This document shows positions 12,711-41,327 of a DNA stretch of 64,000 nt, one piece after another. Source of the DNA: Maylandia zebra (Eukaryota > Chordata > Actinopteri > Cichliformes > Cichlidae). The notes under the pieces were generated by a model. That model was not told the origin of the DNA. It saw nothing but the letters and a program-made list of their open reading frames with translations, and ran no database searches. The first letter of the stretch is position 1; every line of letters begins with the position of its first letter. The stretch spans positions 24,092,560 through 24,156,559 of the forward strand of contig NC_135177.1 of NCBI RefSeq assembly GCF_041146795.1, read 5' to 3'. The position numbers and the translations under genes are program-made.

Positions 12711-13680
12711 GGCGTTCTGGGGTTTTTTTTGTTGTTTTTTTTTAACTTCAACCCCGCATAAAATCCAGTTCCTTCCTTGCATTAAAAAGCCCACATGGTT
12801 CATTCTGTATTCACACACGTCATCTCAATTTGTCCTTCAAAACAGAGCATCAAATTCTCATGACAGATATAATAACTCTTCTAAATTATTTTTTCTCATG
12901 ACTGTTGGAGGAAGTTCATTTCTTCCCTCGTCGTTCTGGCAAAAGCGGTCAACATTTGAAGATCGGCTGCAGCGTCCAAAACTGTTTTTTTATTCTGGCA
13001 TTACAACAAAGTTCCCAGGGAAGAAAAACAAATGCTAATTTTTTTCCCTATGAGCTTAAATAGAATTTGATTTAACATGCTTACAGAATTAGATGGCGTG
13101 AATGCATAAAATAATCTGTGTAGTAACAGAGTTGTAAAAATCGACATATTTTAGGGACTAACATACAGTAAGGATGTTCATTGTTAAGTATATCAAATCT
13201 AACAGTCGACACTATGACGTAATTTGCTGGTAATGCACAAACTTGTGAGGAGCTCATGTAGTACGCATTAAAAACATGTTAGGTTTTCACTGTGTCCTAA
13301 AATTCAAGATCCTTCAAACCAGCTGCAGATTTAGAGAAACTTGAAAATGTTTTATAATGGCAAATCACTGCTTACTAACATCTGAAAATCATCAGAGCCT
13401 AAACAGCTGACTGAAAATTAATGGCCAGCATTTCTCTGGTTCCACCTGTTTTCTGTTTTTCACACATTGAGGGACTACAAATGTTTGAATCTTCAAAAGT
13501 CAATTTGAAGATGTTGATCAAGGCTCTCAAAAACTGAGAGAAATTGTTATGACCTTTTTATATTTTTTCACAATTTCCTAACATTTAAATAAATGTACAT
13601 CTCTAAAAACATATTCTTCCTGCCACAGCCTTTCACTTACCCAGAAAACCTACAAGTGATTCTAATGGGTATATTTTCTT
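12711..13680. other. Intergenic, nothing recognised
   Basis: AT-rich unique-looking DNA downstream of nppc. The 114-codon frame at 12694-13038 begins inside the polyadenylation signal region, is low in complexity and resembles no family I know. Confidence 0.5.
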
Positions 13681-13684
13681 CTTT

Positions 13685-13985
13685 TGGCTGCCGTTCATCT
13701 GCCTCCATCGCACCCTATCCCACAGCATCCTCCTCTCTCACACCAACCTTCTGTCATCCCTAAACCACCTCTGAGGTCTCCTTCTTTTCCTCCTGCCTGG
13801 CAGCCCCCTCCTGAACATCCTTTGTCCAATACATCCACTGTCCCTCCTCTGCACATGTCCGAACCGTCTCAGCCTTGCTTCTCTAACTTTGTCTCCAAAC
13901 TGCTCGACCTGAGCTGTCCCTCTGAAGCATTCATTTCTAATCCTGTTCATCTCCGTCACTCCCAACAAAAAAATCTCCATTACTA
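13685..13985 (-). mobile_element. LINE remnant, RTE-like 3' end (antisense)
   Basis: On the minus strand, an 80-codon frame (13738-13980) carries the typical end of a fish LINE reverse transcriptase: REARLRRFGHVQRRDSG, then GRRKRRRPQRWFRDD. Only the 3' part is present, as expected from 5' truncation on insertion. I assign the RTE clade from memory of the RWFGHVQRR motif; it could be a related clade. Confidence 0.75.
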
Positions 13986-14054
13986 TAAATGATTCTATTG
14001 ATTATAATAAAGTAAAACACACCAGCTATGACTTTGGTGAATTAAGCATGAAGT

Positions 14055-14350
14055 GACACGGCGGTGTGGTGGTTAACACTGGGTCTGGGGCCTTTTTGTG
14101 TGGCGTTTGCATGTCCTTCTTGTGGCTGCATGGGTTCTCTGGGTACTCTGGCTTCCTCCCACAGTTTAAAAGACATGCATTTTAGGTTAACTGGTAACTC
14201 AAAATTGTGGGTGTGAATGTCTGTATCTCGTCGTTAGCCCTGAGATAGACCGAAACTCTGTCCAAGGCGTACCACCTTTTGACCTATGACAACTGGATAA
14301 GCTCCGAGCCCCATTGTTTTTAAGAAACTGGATGTATGGGTGGATGATTT
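14055..14350 (+). mobile_element. tRNA-headed SINE of second family, copy 1
   Basis: Starts GACACGGCGGTGTGGTGGTTA and continues through the conserved body: GTTTGCATGTCCTTCTTGTG, GGCTTCCTCCCACAGT, GGTTAACTGGTAACTC and GTGGGTGTGAATGT. It ends in a degenerate GGAT/GGAAC-type tail. Other copies are at 45290 (-), 58687 (+) and 59210 (-). Confidence 0.7.
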
Positions 14351-14529
14351 TTTCATAACATGGTGTTTTGCCAAAGATTTTCATTCAGGGAGGATGCCTG
14401 GAGAAAGCTTTAGTTGACTTATACTCACGTTTGAGGCCATTGTCTTACTGGAAATTCCAATAATTAACAGGCGTTAAAATTACTCCCTGAGAGAATGTCT
14501 CTTCTTGTAACTCGCCTGATATATAAAGC

Positions 14530-16202
14530 CAGAGGTGGGACCAAGTCATTGTTTTGCAAGTCTCAAGTAAGTCTCAAGTCTTTATCCTCAAGTCTCAAGT
14601 CAAGTCTCAAGTAATGTCAGGAAAGTCAGAGTCGAGTCTCAAGTCACTGGTGTAAAAGTCCGAGTCAAGTCACAAGTCTGAAATTTTGAATTTCAAGTCC
14701 TTTCGAGTCATTAAAAAAAACGAAAAAAAGCATGTTGCAGTTATGCTAAATGTAAATATTAGACCATGTAATTTTTAAATCTGTGTTTTTCTCAACACAT
14801 GACAAAATAGTGAACTTAGAAAATATACACAAATTGTGAAATTGCACCTCTTTAGAATGCAGCTCAATTAAACCTAGCTCCAAGAATAATTTTCACCGAC
14901 AGTTCTGAGATAAGCTGCATGTTATTCTTGGATGCGGTTGTAGGACCGGCTTTAAAATCGCATGACAAAAATATCACACACATTAAAAAAAAACTGCATC
15001 ACCAACGTAGCCTGGAAAACATTTGCTAGTTAGATGAAGTCAGCTATCTCATATTTATATGCATATTTATAAGCATACGGTTCTTGGAGTGAGTGCATAC
15101 ACTCATGAAGTTTAGTAACTTCAGGTCACTGCAACAAGCCCAGGTACAGTTTACCGACGGATGGGTGCAGGACCTTGAAATGCACCGTGTAGAAAGTAAA
15201 GACCATCGTACGTATCATAAGTTTACCAGTCTCACAAATCGTCGTCATAAATACACATTCGTTAACCGTTTATTAATAGGACCTTTGAGCTCAACGGTAA
15301 TTAATTAGTAGTGGAAATAATTTCTGGTACGCATCACAGAAATGTAGCAGTGACAATAATACTGTATGCTGTAATCGTACTGGGCAATTAGTGATACAAA
15401 AAACCTGTTTTAAACTGTGAATAAAAGTATATGTTTTTGTCAATGTACCATAATAACAGAAGCGAAACGCAATATTGTGTCAGGACAATTCACTATTTAT
15501 GCACAATAAATAAAGGAGCATAGCGCGACAATTTCTGTTCAGCGCCAGACTTGCTTGTAACCTATATCACTAATTATGTTATGAAAATGACGTATTAACT
15601 ACAACAGCAGACTGACCTTTGTGTAAATGCTTGGAGCAGACTAACCTGTGAGCTGGAGTGTTCTGGGACGTTATATTTTGTCTTTGAATGGCTGCAATCC
15701 AGGCCATCCGTCGCCTGTTTGTCACTTCGGAAACATGGCTCGAACAATTTCTCTTAAACGTCGTAATCCGATAACAACCGATCTCTTTACCCGTCGGCTT
15801 CCCGTGGCTGTCATGCGACCGGCTATTGCAGTTAATAATACAACAGCTTCTTGACATTTTTGTGTTTCTTTTTATCTCTGTGTAACTGATTTTAATTGAA
15901 AGCCTGCGTGCGCTAGTACTTCTTGCCACGAGTTCCCAGAATCCTTTGCGGTTCTACCTGTGAATGACGTCACATTTTCAATCTCTATATAATATGCATG
16001 TTAAATTTTATATTTGGGGTGAAATATCAAGTCTTTTCAAGTAAACCGGTTCAAGTCCAATTCAAGTCCCAGGTCATTGGTGTAAAAGTCCAAGTCAAGT
16101 CACAAGTCTTAGAACATTTTTTCAAGTCAAGTCTAAAGTCATAAAATTAATGACTCGAGTCTGACTCGAGTCCAAGTCATGTGACTCGAGTCCACACCTC
16201 TG
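14530..16202 (-). mobile_element. P-superfamily DNA transposon, internally decayed, THAP-domain exon retained
   Basis: Element of 1673 bp. Ends are CAGAGGTGGGACCAAGTCA and, inverted, CAGAGGTGTGGACTCGAGTCA. An exact 8-bp target duplication, TATAAAGC, lies at 14522-14529 and 16203-16210. Both subterminal regions hold dense arrays of AAGTC/CAAGTC motifs, about 170 bp each, which could be transposase-binding repeats. Inside, on the minus strand (15579-15929), is a 116-codon frame. Within it, MSRSCCIINC... through ...LVCSKHL matches the C2CH zinc-coordinating pattern of a THAP domain. THAP plus an 8-bp duplication points to the P superfamily; Kolobok (TTAA) and ISL2EU (2 bp) have different duplications. 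The catalytic domain is absent, so it is non-autonomous. Confidence 0.8.
15579..15929 (-). pseudogene. THAP zinc-finger fragment of a P-type transposase
   Basis: A 116-codon open frame; the domain probably starts at the internal Met of MSRSCC. Candidate zinc ligands are the CC-x3-C cluster near the start and C-x2-H in LVCSKHL. The invariant Trp is present in RRRMAWIAAIQR and a late Pro in NTPAHRL. It is flanked only by transposon sequence. In P elements the THAP domain is encoded by the first exon; no RNase-H-like exon is recognisable within the element. It may be dead or a domain-only relic. Confidence 0.65.
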
Positions 16203-16210
16203 TATAAAGC

Positions 16211-18180
16211 ATAAACTATGGCAGCAACACAGATTTACCACTCCCAACAGCAGCAAAGCACCCGGACAACAGGGCAGAGCCATGTCTGTGCTTGACTGTT
16301 AGGATCGTGTTGTTCTAATTATAAATGGCTTTTTTTCTACTGCAGGAATGCTCTTGATTTATGAGTACAAACTGGTCCCATAAGTCTCCTCACTTCAGAA
16401 CCCTGCTAGCATACCCCAAACTCTAACCTTTGCTAAAAAAAAAGTTACATTTTTGTTGTATGTTCACTGTTCATCAGCCTTATACGTGGAATCTTACAGT
16501 CTGTATGGATACGTAAGTCTTGACTGAATCCTCTTGTAGAAATTTGGTTTCTTTTTAGGGTTTAACGAAATAATTTTAAGACTGTCCCTTTTCTTTTTCA
16601 TCTGAGGTTGACCTGGTGGCTGCTTGAACCACAACACAAGATGGCAGTATGAATTTCCTCTTGTTCATCTGCTCGTTGCCACACACAGCTGCTCTTTGGA
16701 CTTTGCACTGTGCTTTAAGAAGACAAATTGTACAAACGTAGCTGAAGGCCTCTCCTCCCTGCAGACGTGCCTGCATGCTGATCACTGATGTGCAGTTGAT
16801 ACAGTTTGTTTCCCGCTGCTGATAAAATAAACTTGAACAAAAAAAGAGCCTGTTTACAGTAGATATTCTAGTTTAAAGTTCCTGTTCAAACACATTTCTC
16901 AGTTCTAGCTGAGTAATAACTCACATTTCTCTTAAGTAAAACAGTCCTTTCCACACTTGTTTTACTCCGTGGCTGTGTGGCTGCTGCCTGTCTACAGTGG
17001 GTCGAGTTTAACTGTTGTAATATGAAAAGAACATGTGATCTGAGTGAGGCAGCATTTACAGTACAGACATGGCCCAAGTGTTGACTAGGCAGCTTGTGTC
17101 TAATCTTAGCTTGACCTTTACTTCCCCTCTTTGACCTTAAGCTGCAAAGCAGAGGCCAAGACTGGCATGCATGCACTCGGGGTGGTGGTAGTTCAGCTAT
17201 GCCTGAACTGTTGGACAGAAGTCATAAAACAAACCATCACTGTCCAGCTGTGGTGCAGAACGACACGTCTGCAGGTCTGCTGCGGACCCTGTGGGCAGCT
17301 GAGTTGGAAAATAAAAGTTACTAAGTATTACAATTTTATTCAGTTAGACCTGCAAAGTGTTGCAAGTTCAAATGCTTCTCTGGTGACAAGATGCCATGCC
17401 AGGTTTGGATTCACTATCAGGAGTGCTGGCTGCTAAGGCCCAGTATAGTGGCAGGGGGTATTAGTGAGAGATTGGGACTGACTGGCCTTATGGTTTAAAG
17501 TGACACCCTCATTATTTGGATTTATTTTTAATATATCTTGACCTCCTTTCTTTTCTGTGTCGACACTGTTGCCATAAAAAGACAAAAACGTACTTAAAAA
17601 AAACAGATAACAACAGTGAAAACAGTTAAGCACCGACAAAATAACCTGCCTCCCAATGACGCGTTTCAGCGGTTACCAAATAACCTGATAAAGCCAAAAT
17701 TCAGCTGAGTAAATCTACCCCTGTGCACATGCGCGCTGTGATCATGTGCTCACGTTAGGTAACCAAAGTTCAACTTTTGACTTCTGCTGAAGGGATGGAG
17801 CAGCAGCAAAAGAAGAGTAGCAACAGAGCAAAGGGTCATGGTCTTTGGACAGTAAATGTCACAGCCATGAAGGAGAGATTTGATCCCTCGTTTGCTCCCT
17901 CTGTGTGTCTGTATTTACTGAGAAGGTCAGAGAGAGACCCCTCTCTTTTTTCAGTCCACTATCTGAGGACTCTAATATGTTGGTATCTATATCTGGTGCT
18001 TTTAAAAGTGGAAACACAAAGCAGGCCTGATGGCACAGGCTGCTGGAATAATGAAAAATGAGTTAAACATTTCCCAGATTCAGGCCTTTAATGCGCAGCA
18101 GAGCTTAGATCATAAGACCAGAGCTTTTTAAAAGTAAAGTTGCAGCGGCCACTCTGCATGTCTCTGTGCATCTGACGACC
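16211..18180. other. Intergenic upstream of gapdh
   Basis: No gene recognised. Two TGACCTT-type nuclear-receptor half-sites occur near 17113 and 17132. Short frames in this stretch have no support. Confidence 0.45.
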
Positions 18181-18189
18181 TTGACATTC

Positions 18190-18283
18190 AGAGGGGGCGG
18201 GGCGAGGAGTGGTCACCATTGATGGGGGCGTGGCTTCACACCTCGGTCAATCATAAAACACGCAGCTTAACTTTGCTCTTACC
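18190..18283 (+). promoter_or_regulatory. gapdh: gapdh core promoter
   Basis: Two GC boxes (GGGGGCGGGGC at 18193-18203 and GGGGGCGTGGC at 18224-18234) precede a TATA-like CATAAAACA at 18252-18260. This puts transcription start near 18283-18290. An SP1-plus-TATA arrangement suits a strongly expressed housekeeping gene. Confidence 0.65.
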
Positions 18284-18329
18284 CACTCACATCCGGAGTC
18301 CCAAGACAGGCAGAGCCCCTTCACAAACG
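18284..18329 (+). other. gapdh: gapdh non-coding exon 1
   Basis: Short 5' UTR exon ending ACAAACG|GTAAAT at 18329/18330. The next exon opens at 18770 after TTCCTTCCAG. Vertebrate GAPDH genes have this layout, with the ATG a few bases into exon 2. The 5' end is estimated from the TATA-like box. Confidence 0.65.
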
Positions 18330-18792
18330 GTAAATACCTTCAAATAATTTATTGGCTTCAGGCTGCATGACTCAACGCGCTGATTTAGATCACCTGGAAA
18401 AATCTGCACGAGCTTAATTGTGCCCAATTTTAAAGCACACGTGGTCATAAAGTCAAAAGAAACTCACTTTACATCATCATTACGTTTGAAGTTTAGCAGG
18501 ACAAGAGATTTTAACATGTTTATTAAGTCATTTATGCTTTTAGTTTTGCAAAGTCTGAAGTTTTTTCCTCGATGCAGATTAGCTTTGAGTTTTACTTGGA
18601 CTGTGATCACAGATAGCTTATCAGTAGAATACTTTTCACATGTTGTTCTTGAAGTTGTCTTCACTTATCTTAACCTGCAGCCCAAGCAGCTATCATCAAC
18701 TTAATGCTAATAAAGTACCTCATAAATTTCGCAATGCTACCTTTTCCCCCCTCTCATTTTTCCTTCCAGAGGACTAGACCAACCCAGGCAAA

Positions 18793-22119
<3,327 letters not shown>

Positions 22120-22435
22120 ACTTGGCTGTCGCTGAACTGTCGCATAGCCCACATTCTTCTTAGTCCTGAGTTACAAATGTACAAAAAGGCATTGTATTCT
22201 CTGTGACTCTGGTTTCATCATGTAGCCATCCCCCATAATACGCCTGAGGAAAGGTCCCACATAGAGCAAAAGAAGATTTAAATTGGAGACCAATGCTTTT
22301 CTTTTTTTTTTTTTTCTTTTCTATTTTTCAAATTCCCTGTTCTGTTCTTGGGTTTGGAGTAAAGGTGTGAATGTATTTGCTTGTCTGTAGTACTGAAGTA
22401 CTGCAGTGGTGGAATAAAGTCCTTCGTTTGTGAGA
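22120..22435 (+). terminator. gapdh: gapdh 3' UTR and polyadenylation signal
   Basis: The 3' UTR has a T-rich tract near 22300 and a canonical AATAAA at 22413-22418. Confidence 0.8.
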
Positions 22436-24370
22436 TTCAGTCTCCTGTTCCTCCTTTATATCTGAACAGAAATGTATGAAGGCTGATCTGGAGGAGTAGA
22501 TTAGTTATTTACTGAAAGGAAAATGAGCTTAAGTGCTGTTCCTGATGAATTTCTGACAAGACATTAACATTTAAGTATATAAAGGTGAATTCGGTTTCAT
22601 AATAACAGAATCTTTAGTTTTAAACAGTTTTTTTTTTTTTTTTTTTTTTTTTTTGTCCATTACTGAAATCAAACTCTGGAACACAGAGGAGCTGCTGCGC
22701 AGCCCTGAGAGGATATCTGATGGGTTAAAAAACTGTGCAAAATGTTTGAAATAAAAGATGAGGCCAATGTTAGGACTGGTACTTAATGTACCTCAAATGG
22801 TGAGATCAGTGAATATGATGGGACACACAAACGGGTGCAGAAGTGGAGAGGATCACCAAAAATCCTATCTAGGAGTTGAGGTGAGATCTGGTGACTGTGG
22901 AGGTCATAGTGTAACCTTATTCATTCTTTTACACTTGCTAAAGCATCTGTATTCTGAAGAGAAACATGTGCACCATCACTACTCCTTGAATTAATTTTGT
23001 TTCAGTATGACAAAATGACTTGAAAGCACTCATATGAAGTGTGGATTGATTTATTTAAATAATTAAATAGTAGTTCTGCTGGAAGTCTGGCTCCTCTGGT
23101 GCCATCCTGGAGGATGGTAAGGCCTCAGAAAGCAGCTGCTGTGATGCCTTTTGGATTCACATGGAGGTGCTGACAATCCAGGATAAATCATTGAGGATGT
23201 GGACACCCAGACTCCACCTGTGCATCTCTGACATAGACCTGATCCTATTACAGTGGCATTAATAGCTCTGGATTGCCTTTTTTTTTTTTTTTTTCAAACC
23301 TCTTGTTTGTCAGTCTTTCACAAAACTGAGGAATGTGAGGAGAACCCGAGCCAAACAATGCACAATATAGCTATACTAACACATCATTCAGCTAAGATTA
23401 TGAAGCTCTTTCCTGAAATCTGTCTCAGCAGGTCGGTGACACCTTCTCCTAACCTCAAACTAAACCCATCTATGATGGGGAACAAAATTCACAATTCTCT
23501 CGTTTTTAAAACCAAAGTTTGTCTACAGATCACAACTCAGTATGTCAGGAGAAATCACACTGTACTTTCTGTATGTAATAATAAAGTGTTTGATTGTGAA
23601 CTGCAAATTTATTTTAATAAAAGCGATGGACAAGTGGTACGAAAATACAATGCAAAGTTAGCCCTGCCTGACCCTGTCATGCACAAATATCTGAAAACCT
23701 CTGTGTTGCCCTCTGATTTGGATGACTTTAAAATTTATACTTTAAGATGTTAGAGTTACAGTGTGATACATGATGTTAAAGGATCTTTTAAGTTGTTCTG
23801 TTGCCATAAATTCTCAGTCTCACTGGTTGTCTGGAAGAAGCACCATGTAACTGATCCACCGAACTCCGGTTTCTGTTGTAAAAAAAAAAATTAAAAAAAA
23901 AAATTATTTAAAAATACAAAGCTTTTATATTTTTCCCCCTTCCCTGGTGTCTCCCCTGAAGCATAAAGCACCCCTGCATGTCAGTAAGTTTGTGTCTTTT
24001 GTCTCCTTTGCACCTCCCACCTGTCCTAAAGGGCCATCCTCCCCTCAGGGATGCCTGAGCTAATGGAACTTATTAACCCCACAGTGCTCCACTCAGGTGA
24101 TTTAGCTTTATGGTCACATTGAAAGATAGTGGGTTACACAGAGGAGGTGTTTTTATTTATTTTTTGCAACTATAGTGTGATAAGTAACATAAACACCAGT
24201 AATTTTAGGCATGTAACTGGCGAATTGGATAGCAGTCTTCTTGTTTAACTCTCCATCAGATTTAATAAGAATAAACAAACATGCTGAATTACTCTAAAAA
24301 AATAAATAAATAAAAAACTGGACTAATTCTAACTTAAATTTAAATGACCGCAAAACAGTGAAAGCGTGAT
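22436..24370. other. Intergenic gapdh-iffo1
   Basis: A poly-T run lies at about 22627-22654. The stretch near 22870-22910 resembles a common fish repeat (phrase GGTGACTGTGGAGGTCAT). A 166-codon frame at 23253-23753 is long for AT-rich DNA but matches nothing I know and starts at an internal poly-T. An A-rich block lies near 23880. No real gene seen. Confidence 0.45.
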
Positions 24371-24379
24371 TTCCAGGTC

Positions 24380-24387
24380 TGACGTCA
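24380..24387 (+). promoter_or_regulatory. Full CRE palindrome upstream of iffo1
   Basis: A perfect TGACGTCA lies about 600 bp before the iffo1 start codon, in the expected 5' UTR/promoter zone. Only the motif and its position support a regulatory role. Confidence 0.35.
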
Positions 24388-24902
24388 CGGTTCAGTCCAG
24401 TTTCACTAAATCCTCTAATGTTTTTTGTTTGGAGCTGTGGCTAATGATTTCAAATGTGAACAAGAAAGCAAACAGTTAATAAAGGCTCCTCTATTCGCGT
24501 ATTTACGACAGACGGATCTTCCAATCCCGCAGCGCTCTCTCCTGCCTGCGGTCACAGCTTGTTGCCAGAACTTCAGTAACGCGGAGACGCCGGATTTCTT
24601 TCTTATTCATTCATGCTCTGCGGCTTTTTCTTCATTTATTTTACATTTATTATTGCAAAGCATCACGCTGAGGCGCACGTCCGGTGTTCTGTAGTCTTCT
24701 TCCAAATCCATCTGTCCTGATTTAGGCTGTTTTTTTTTTTCTGTGGATCGTCAGAGAGCACTGATCCATCAGCCGACGTTAAGACCTTTGGGCTTTAAGG
24801 ATAAGATTCTTATTTATAAACAGTTATATAACCAAGTGAACGGGGCCATAGGCGTTTTACGCACACGCCGTTCCTGGATGTCAGATATTATCTATATTAT
24901 AA

Positions 24903-37287
<12,385 letters not shown>

Positions 37288-37790
37288 CACATGCTCACTC
37301 CAGCGTTAACAGCGGCTGTGGTCACACGATCTCAAGTGCATCCATGACCACACCGATACAATGGGCGCTGACTACGTGACTACGGCAACACCATGTTTAC
37401 GTACTTGTTTGACGAGTCATTTCTTTTTCTGGACACTTTGGAAAGTGAGATGGAACTGACTGAGCGAGGAAGTCTGTCATTGTGCTTCATTTTGTGACGA
37501 TTCAGTAGGTTGAAGGACCTAGGGTCAGCTGACTGTAAGTGTGGTTACAGGAAGACATAGCATGACTTATTCATTCTACACAAACGGACACGAGCTAAAA
37601 CAAGGATAATGTAAGCGTCATAAACTCCTCTCTGATCTGCTTTTATGGTCACTGAAGCTCTAAAAGTTAAAGTCACATTTACAGGAATATTTCCAGGAAA
37701 CAATGAAGCTTCAGTCTTAAAATAATATAACACAGAATTTTTGAATTTGAATCTTTATCCACACATGTAGGTTTAATAAAAAGCCGCGAG
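37288..37790 (+). terminator. iffo1: iffo1 3' UTR with candidate polyadenylation signal
   Basis: The first AATAAA after the stop codon is at 37775-37780. A further AATAAA follows near 37993, so the true 3' end is uncertain. Confidence 0.5.
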
Positions 37791-40700
37791 AGAGCATTTT
37801 AGTGGCTTGCAGCTGCATTAACTGTTCACCATATCTCTTGTATAAACGATAATAGAATCACAGGCAAAGCAAACCTGAGGCAATAAATGAAAAGTTAAAG
37901 ATACAGAAGAAAATCAGAAAAACGCAAACACTATGTGCATTTTTACTGGAGCAACAGAGTTGAGTCTTTGACTACCAACAGGCCTCCTTCCAATAAAGTG
38001 AGGTGTTTTCTGGATAACAAGGGAAATGTATGTAAAAACCTTAAAACTTCAAGTCATTTCAAAGTGATTTGAAAAAATAACTAAAATCCTGAGAAGTTGC
38101 TCTTCAGATCTGTGGTGTTTTGTGTTCCTAAGCCTTAAATCAGATGATATAAGAGTTGCTTTCTATTCTTCTCCTGAAGCCCTTGATCAAATATAACAGG
38201 AGTTAATTGGGAAAGTTGAATGTCACTCCTCTCACTCGGATGCCTCCAGTTCAGAAAGTGTACATGTGTTCGCTTTGAGGACCACATTGTTTGTGGGCCT
38301 CAAAATGGCAGTAATATGTTGGCTATAAGTTAAACTGTGGGCCTCCTGGCAGATTTTTCATCAGGATTTTTATGACAAATTCTTAAATATTTTGAAAAAA
38401 CGTAAAAATTTGTAGTAGTCGTCTGACCACTGAGCTGGTCGATTTGGTGCAAGAAGACTGTTTCTATAATGATGTGGGAGAAGATATGCATTGACAAAGA
38501 ACAATTATACAGAATTTAGTCAAGGATAACATGGCAAAAGCAAACAGTCCAAACAATGAAATCAAGATTTTGGCCTCCGTAACCTGCGAGCTACATCTGT
38601 GACACAGCAGAGGCTGATTTGTTCCTTGATTCATTTGGACACATTCGTTTACCCTAAATCTGTAAATAAACGGTCGAATTAGCTTATATTTCCTGTGCAG
38701 GTGCAGAAACTTTTAACAATAATACAACATAGTCACCGTAGTAAGTCGCATGTCTATATCACCATCGTTTTGGTGTCAGCCTTAAGCAGACCAAACCACC
38801 CTGCTGTTCACAGAGAGTTCACACATTGATCATCTTGATGATGTTGGAGCTCCAATCATTTCATATGAGTCACATCTGAAATCCCACGAACACCGTAGTC
38901 TGCTTTGAACTTTGTAGTTTTCGGGAAAGGTGAGGGAGCAATGACCACAGTGTTGGGAGGTTGTTTTTTAGTTTTGAACGTAACCGTAGTCTCTGTCTGT
39001 TGCACTTCAAAGACCAACTAAAGTACTGGATGATAGAGTCACTCAAGGGTCATGTAAGTGTTGTTAATAATCTTTATTTTTTTAGCAGTAATGCTTATTA
39101 TTATAGATTAGAGTGAAGGCTGTATCTTTGAGTAAAGCTGCATGGTTGAGCAGAATCACTTTGAGGATAGTGGAAAAACAAAAAGGCTGTCATGTAATAA
39201 TGTAAGTTAGTCACCGAGTGCCAAAATAATATTTAGATTGTGAATCAACAGGAAATTGCTTAAAAAAAGACTAAACATAGCTGCTGAAGCTATTTCACCA
39301 AGGTGCTTGATGTATAGAAGTGAACCTACGTTTTGCACATAGAAGAGCAAAGCAAAACTGTACCATAAGAAACAATCAGTAGTCTAACCTGAAAAACAAA
39401 ATATGCTGACCTGCTGAAAATGGATGATTTGTTCTATTTAGTTTTCCTTTCCTTATGAAAAAAAATGTCGTTGGTGAACGCATCACATACCTCATTTTTA
39501 CTTTAGTTATGTCTATTGGCATATTTAACCTACATGTTCCTTCGTAGGAAAACACATACAGCGCACAGCTGTCAGGTGGACGCCCCCTCCATCACAACTC
39601 TATTATCAGACACTGTTTTAAATGGTGTTGTTTCTTCTGTGTAGATGAACCAGGTGAAATAACTTGTTTCAGCAGTAGGGTGCAGTTTAGCTCATGCATG
39701 TGTTGCAGTTGTAATCAGCTGAGCGCCATTCTGAAAAGATCAGGCGTCGGGTGCATTGTTAAAGGCATAAAACACCGTCTCTCTTTGTACCGTTACACTT
39801 TAACGCACTGAGTGAATTTATGTGTATGCATGTGCCAGTGTGTATGTTTATGGGCCTTCTGTCTGACCAGCGAGTGTTTTTAAGAAGACTCTTACCGGGG
39901 TAGATGCACAACATTAAGAAGGATCAAACTGTAAAATCTCATATTGTCTCAAGCAGTTCAACGCCAACAAAATGACTTTTGTGTTTTCATGGTGACCACG
40001 TGAAAAATTCAGAATCTGATGATCATCTAGGTTTTCTTTCCCAGTTACGCTGTTTCTTTATGAGTGTATGCCAAGTAAAGTCAGTGTAAAAATATCTCAG
40101 TTCAGGAAGATGAACGGAAATGCAAATGCTTTTGTGAAATGATGGCTTTGATATTATATGCATAACAGAAATATAGCTTTGAATATATATTCGTGTTTAA
40201 AGAACAGAGCTGAATGAAGACTCCACGGTGGAAATGATGGCAGATGAGAGCAAAAGAGTTTTTGTTTTCTGTCTTCACACAACAGAAAAACTTATTTACC
40301 AAATTTTTTAAAGAAAATTATTCCACAGAGTCAGAACTATTGATCTAAAATCCAAATGTGTGACTTTGCAGCTTTAAACATCAAGAAAAAGTAACTTTGG
40401 CTGGAAAAGGCTTCACTGCAGAGCTGCTGTATGTAATATGTCGAGAGACGCTGGATGAATGAATAAAAGATGCAACTGAGCAACAAGGCGTGCAGTTTTT
40501 TCCCTGTATTAAGTTCAACAGTTTTTTTCTAACAGTTATCTGAAGGCACTTTATACCAAGATAAAGACCCTGAAGCATTACAGATAAAAAAAAAATGAAA
40601 GAGAGAATCATCCAAATCTCGTTAAGTAACCACTTCATGAAATTTTGGAGAAAGACAAACTCTTTCTCTTTACTCTTCCTATCCATCTTAACATTAAACT

Positions 40701-41327
40701 CAAAACCTAAAAGAAGTGTTCCTCTGTTAACACCTTTATCCTTTATACTTGATTATCCTTATTTCAAATTTTACATTTTACATGGAAAAACAGGGATTTT
40801 TTCCAGGACTTCAATTTGGAAATATAAAGCGCTTAAAACACTTTAAAACCTACAAATATTTAACATGGAAAATGTTGCCATATTAATATATAATCAACTC
40901 AACAGTTGGCTTACAGCTAAATTAAACAGTAAAAGAAAAACAAATGTACTTAAATATGTTTGTGAAGGTTTCCAGACTTGATGCATAAATGTTAGTCAGT
41001 TTTAGCAGGCTGGTAGGGGTCGGAGTGTGGGAAGCAGCAATATGTAACCAGGCAAAGAAAGAATAACACAGATGTTCAGCAAGATGACAGAGAAAGATAC
41101 AAAAAGACAAAAGGGTGGGGCACACTTTGAGGAAGTTAGCAAAAACAACAGAAGTTGAACAACAGGAACATGATACTGAAGGAAAAGATTTCCTTTTTCT
41201 TTTAATTTTGACATTTATTGTTTTATTGTAATAACCTTTATTTGTGATATTAACTTGGTAGTTGCGTTAGCTTTTATAGATTTTGATCCTTGGCCTTTTC
41301 GCAGTAGTGTTCACATCTGTCCACAGA

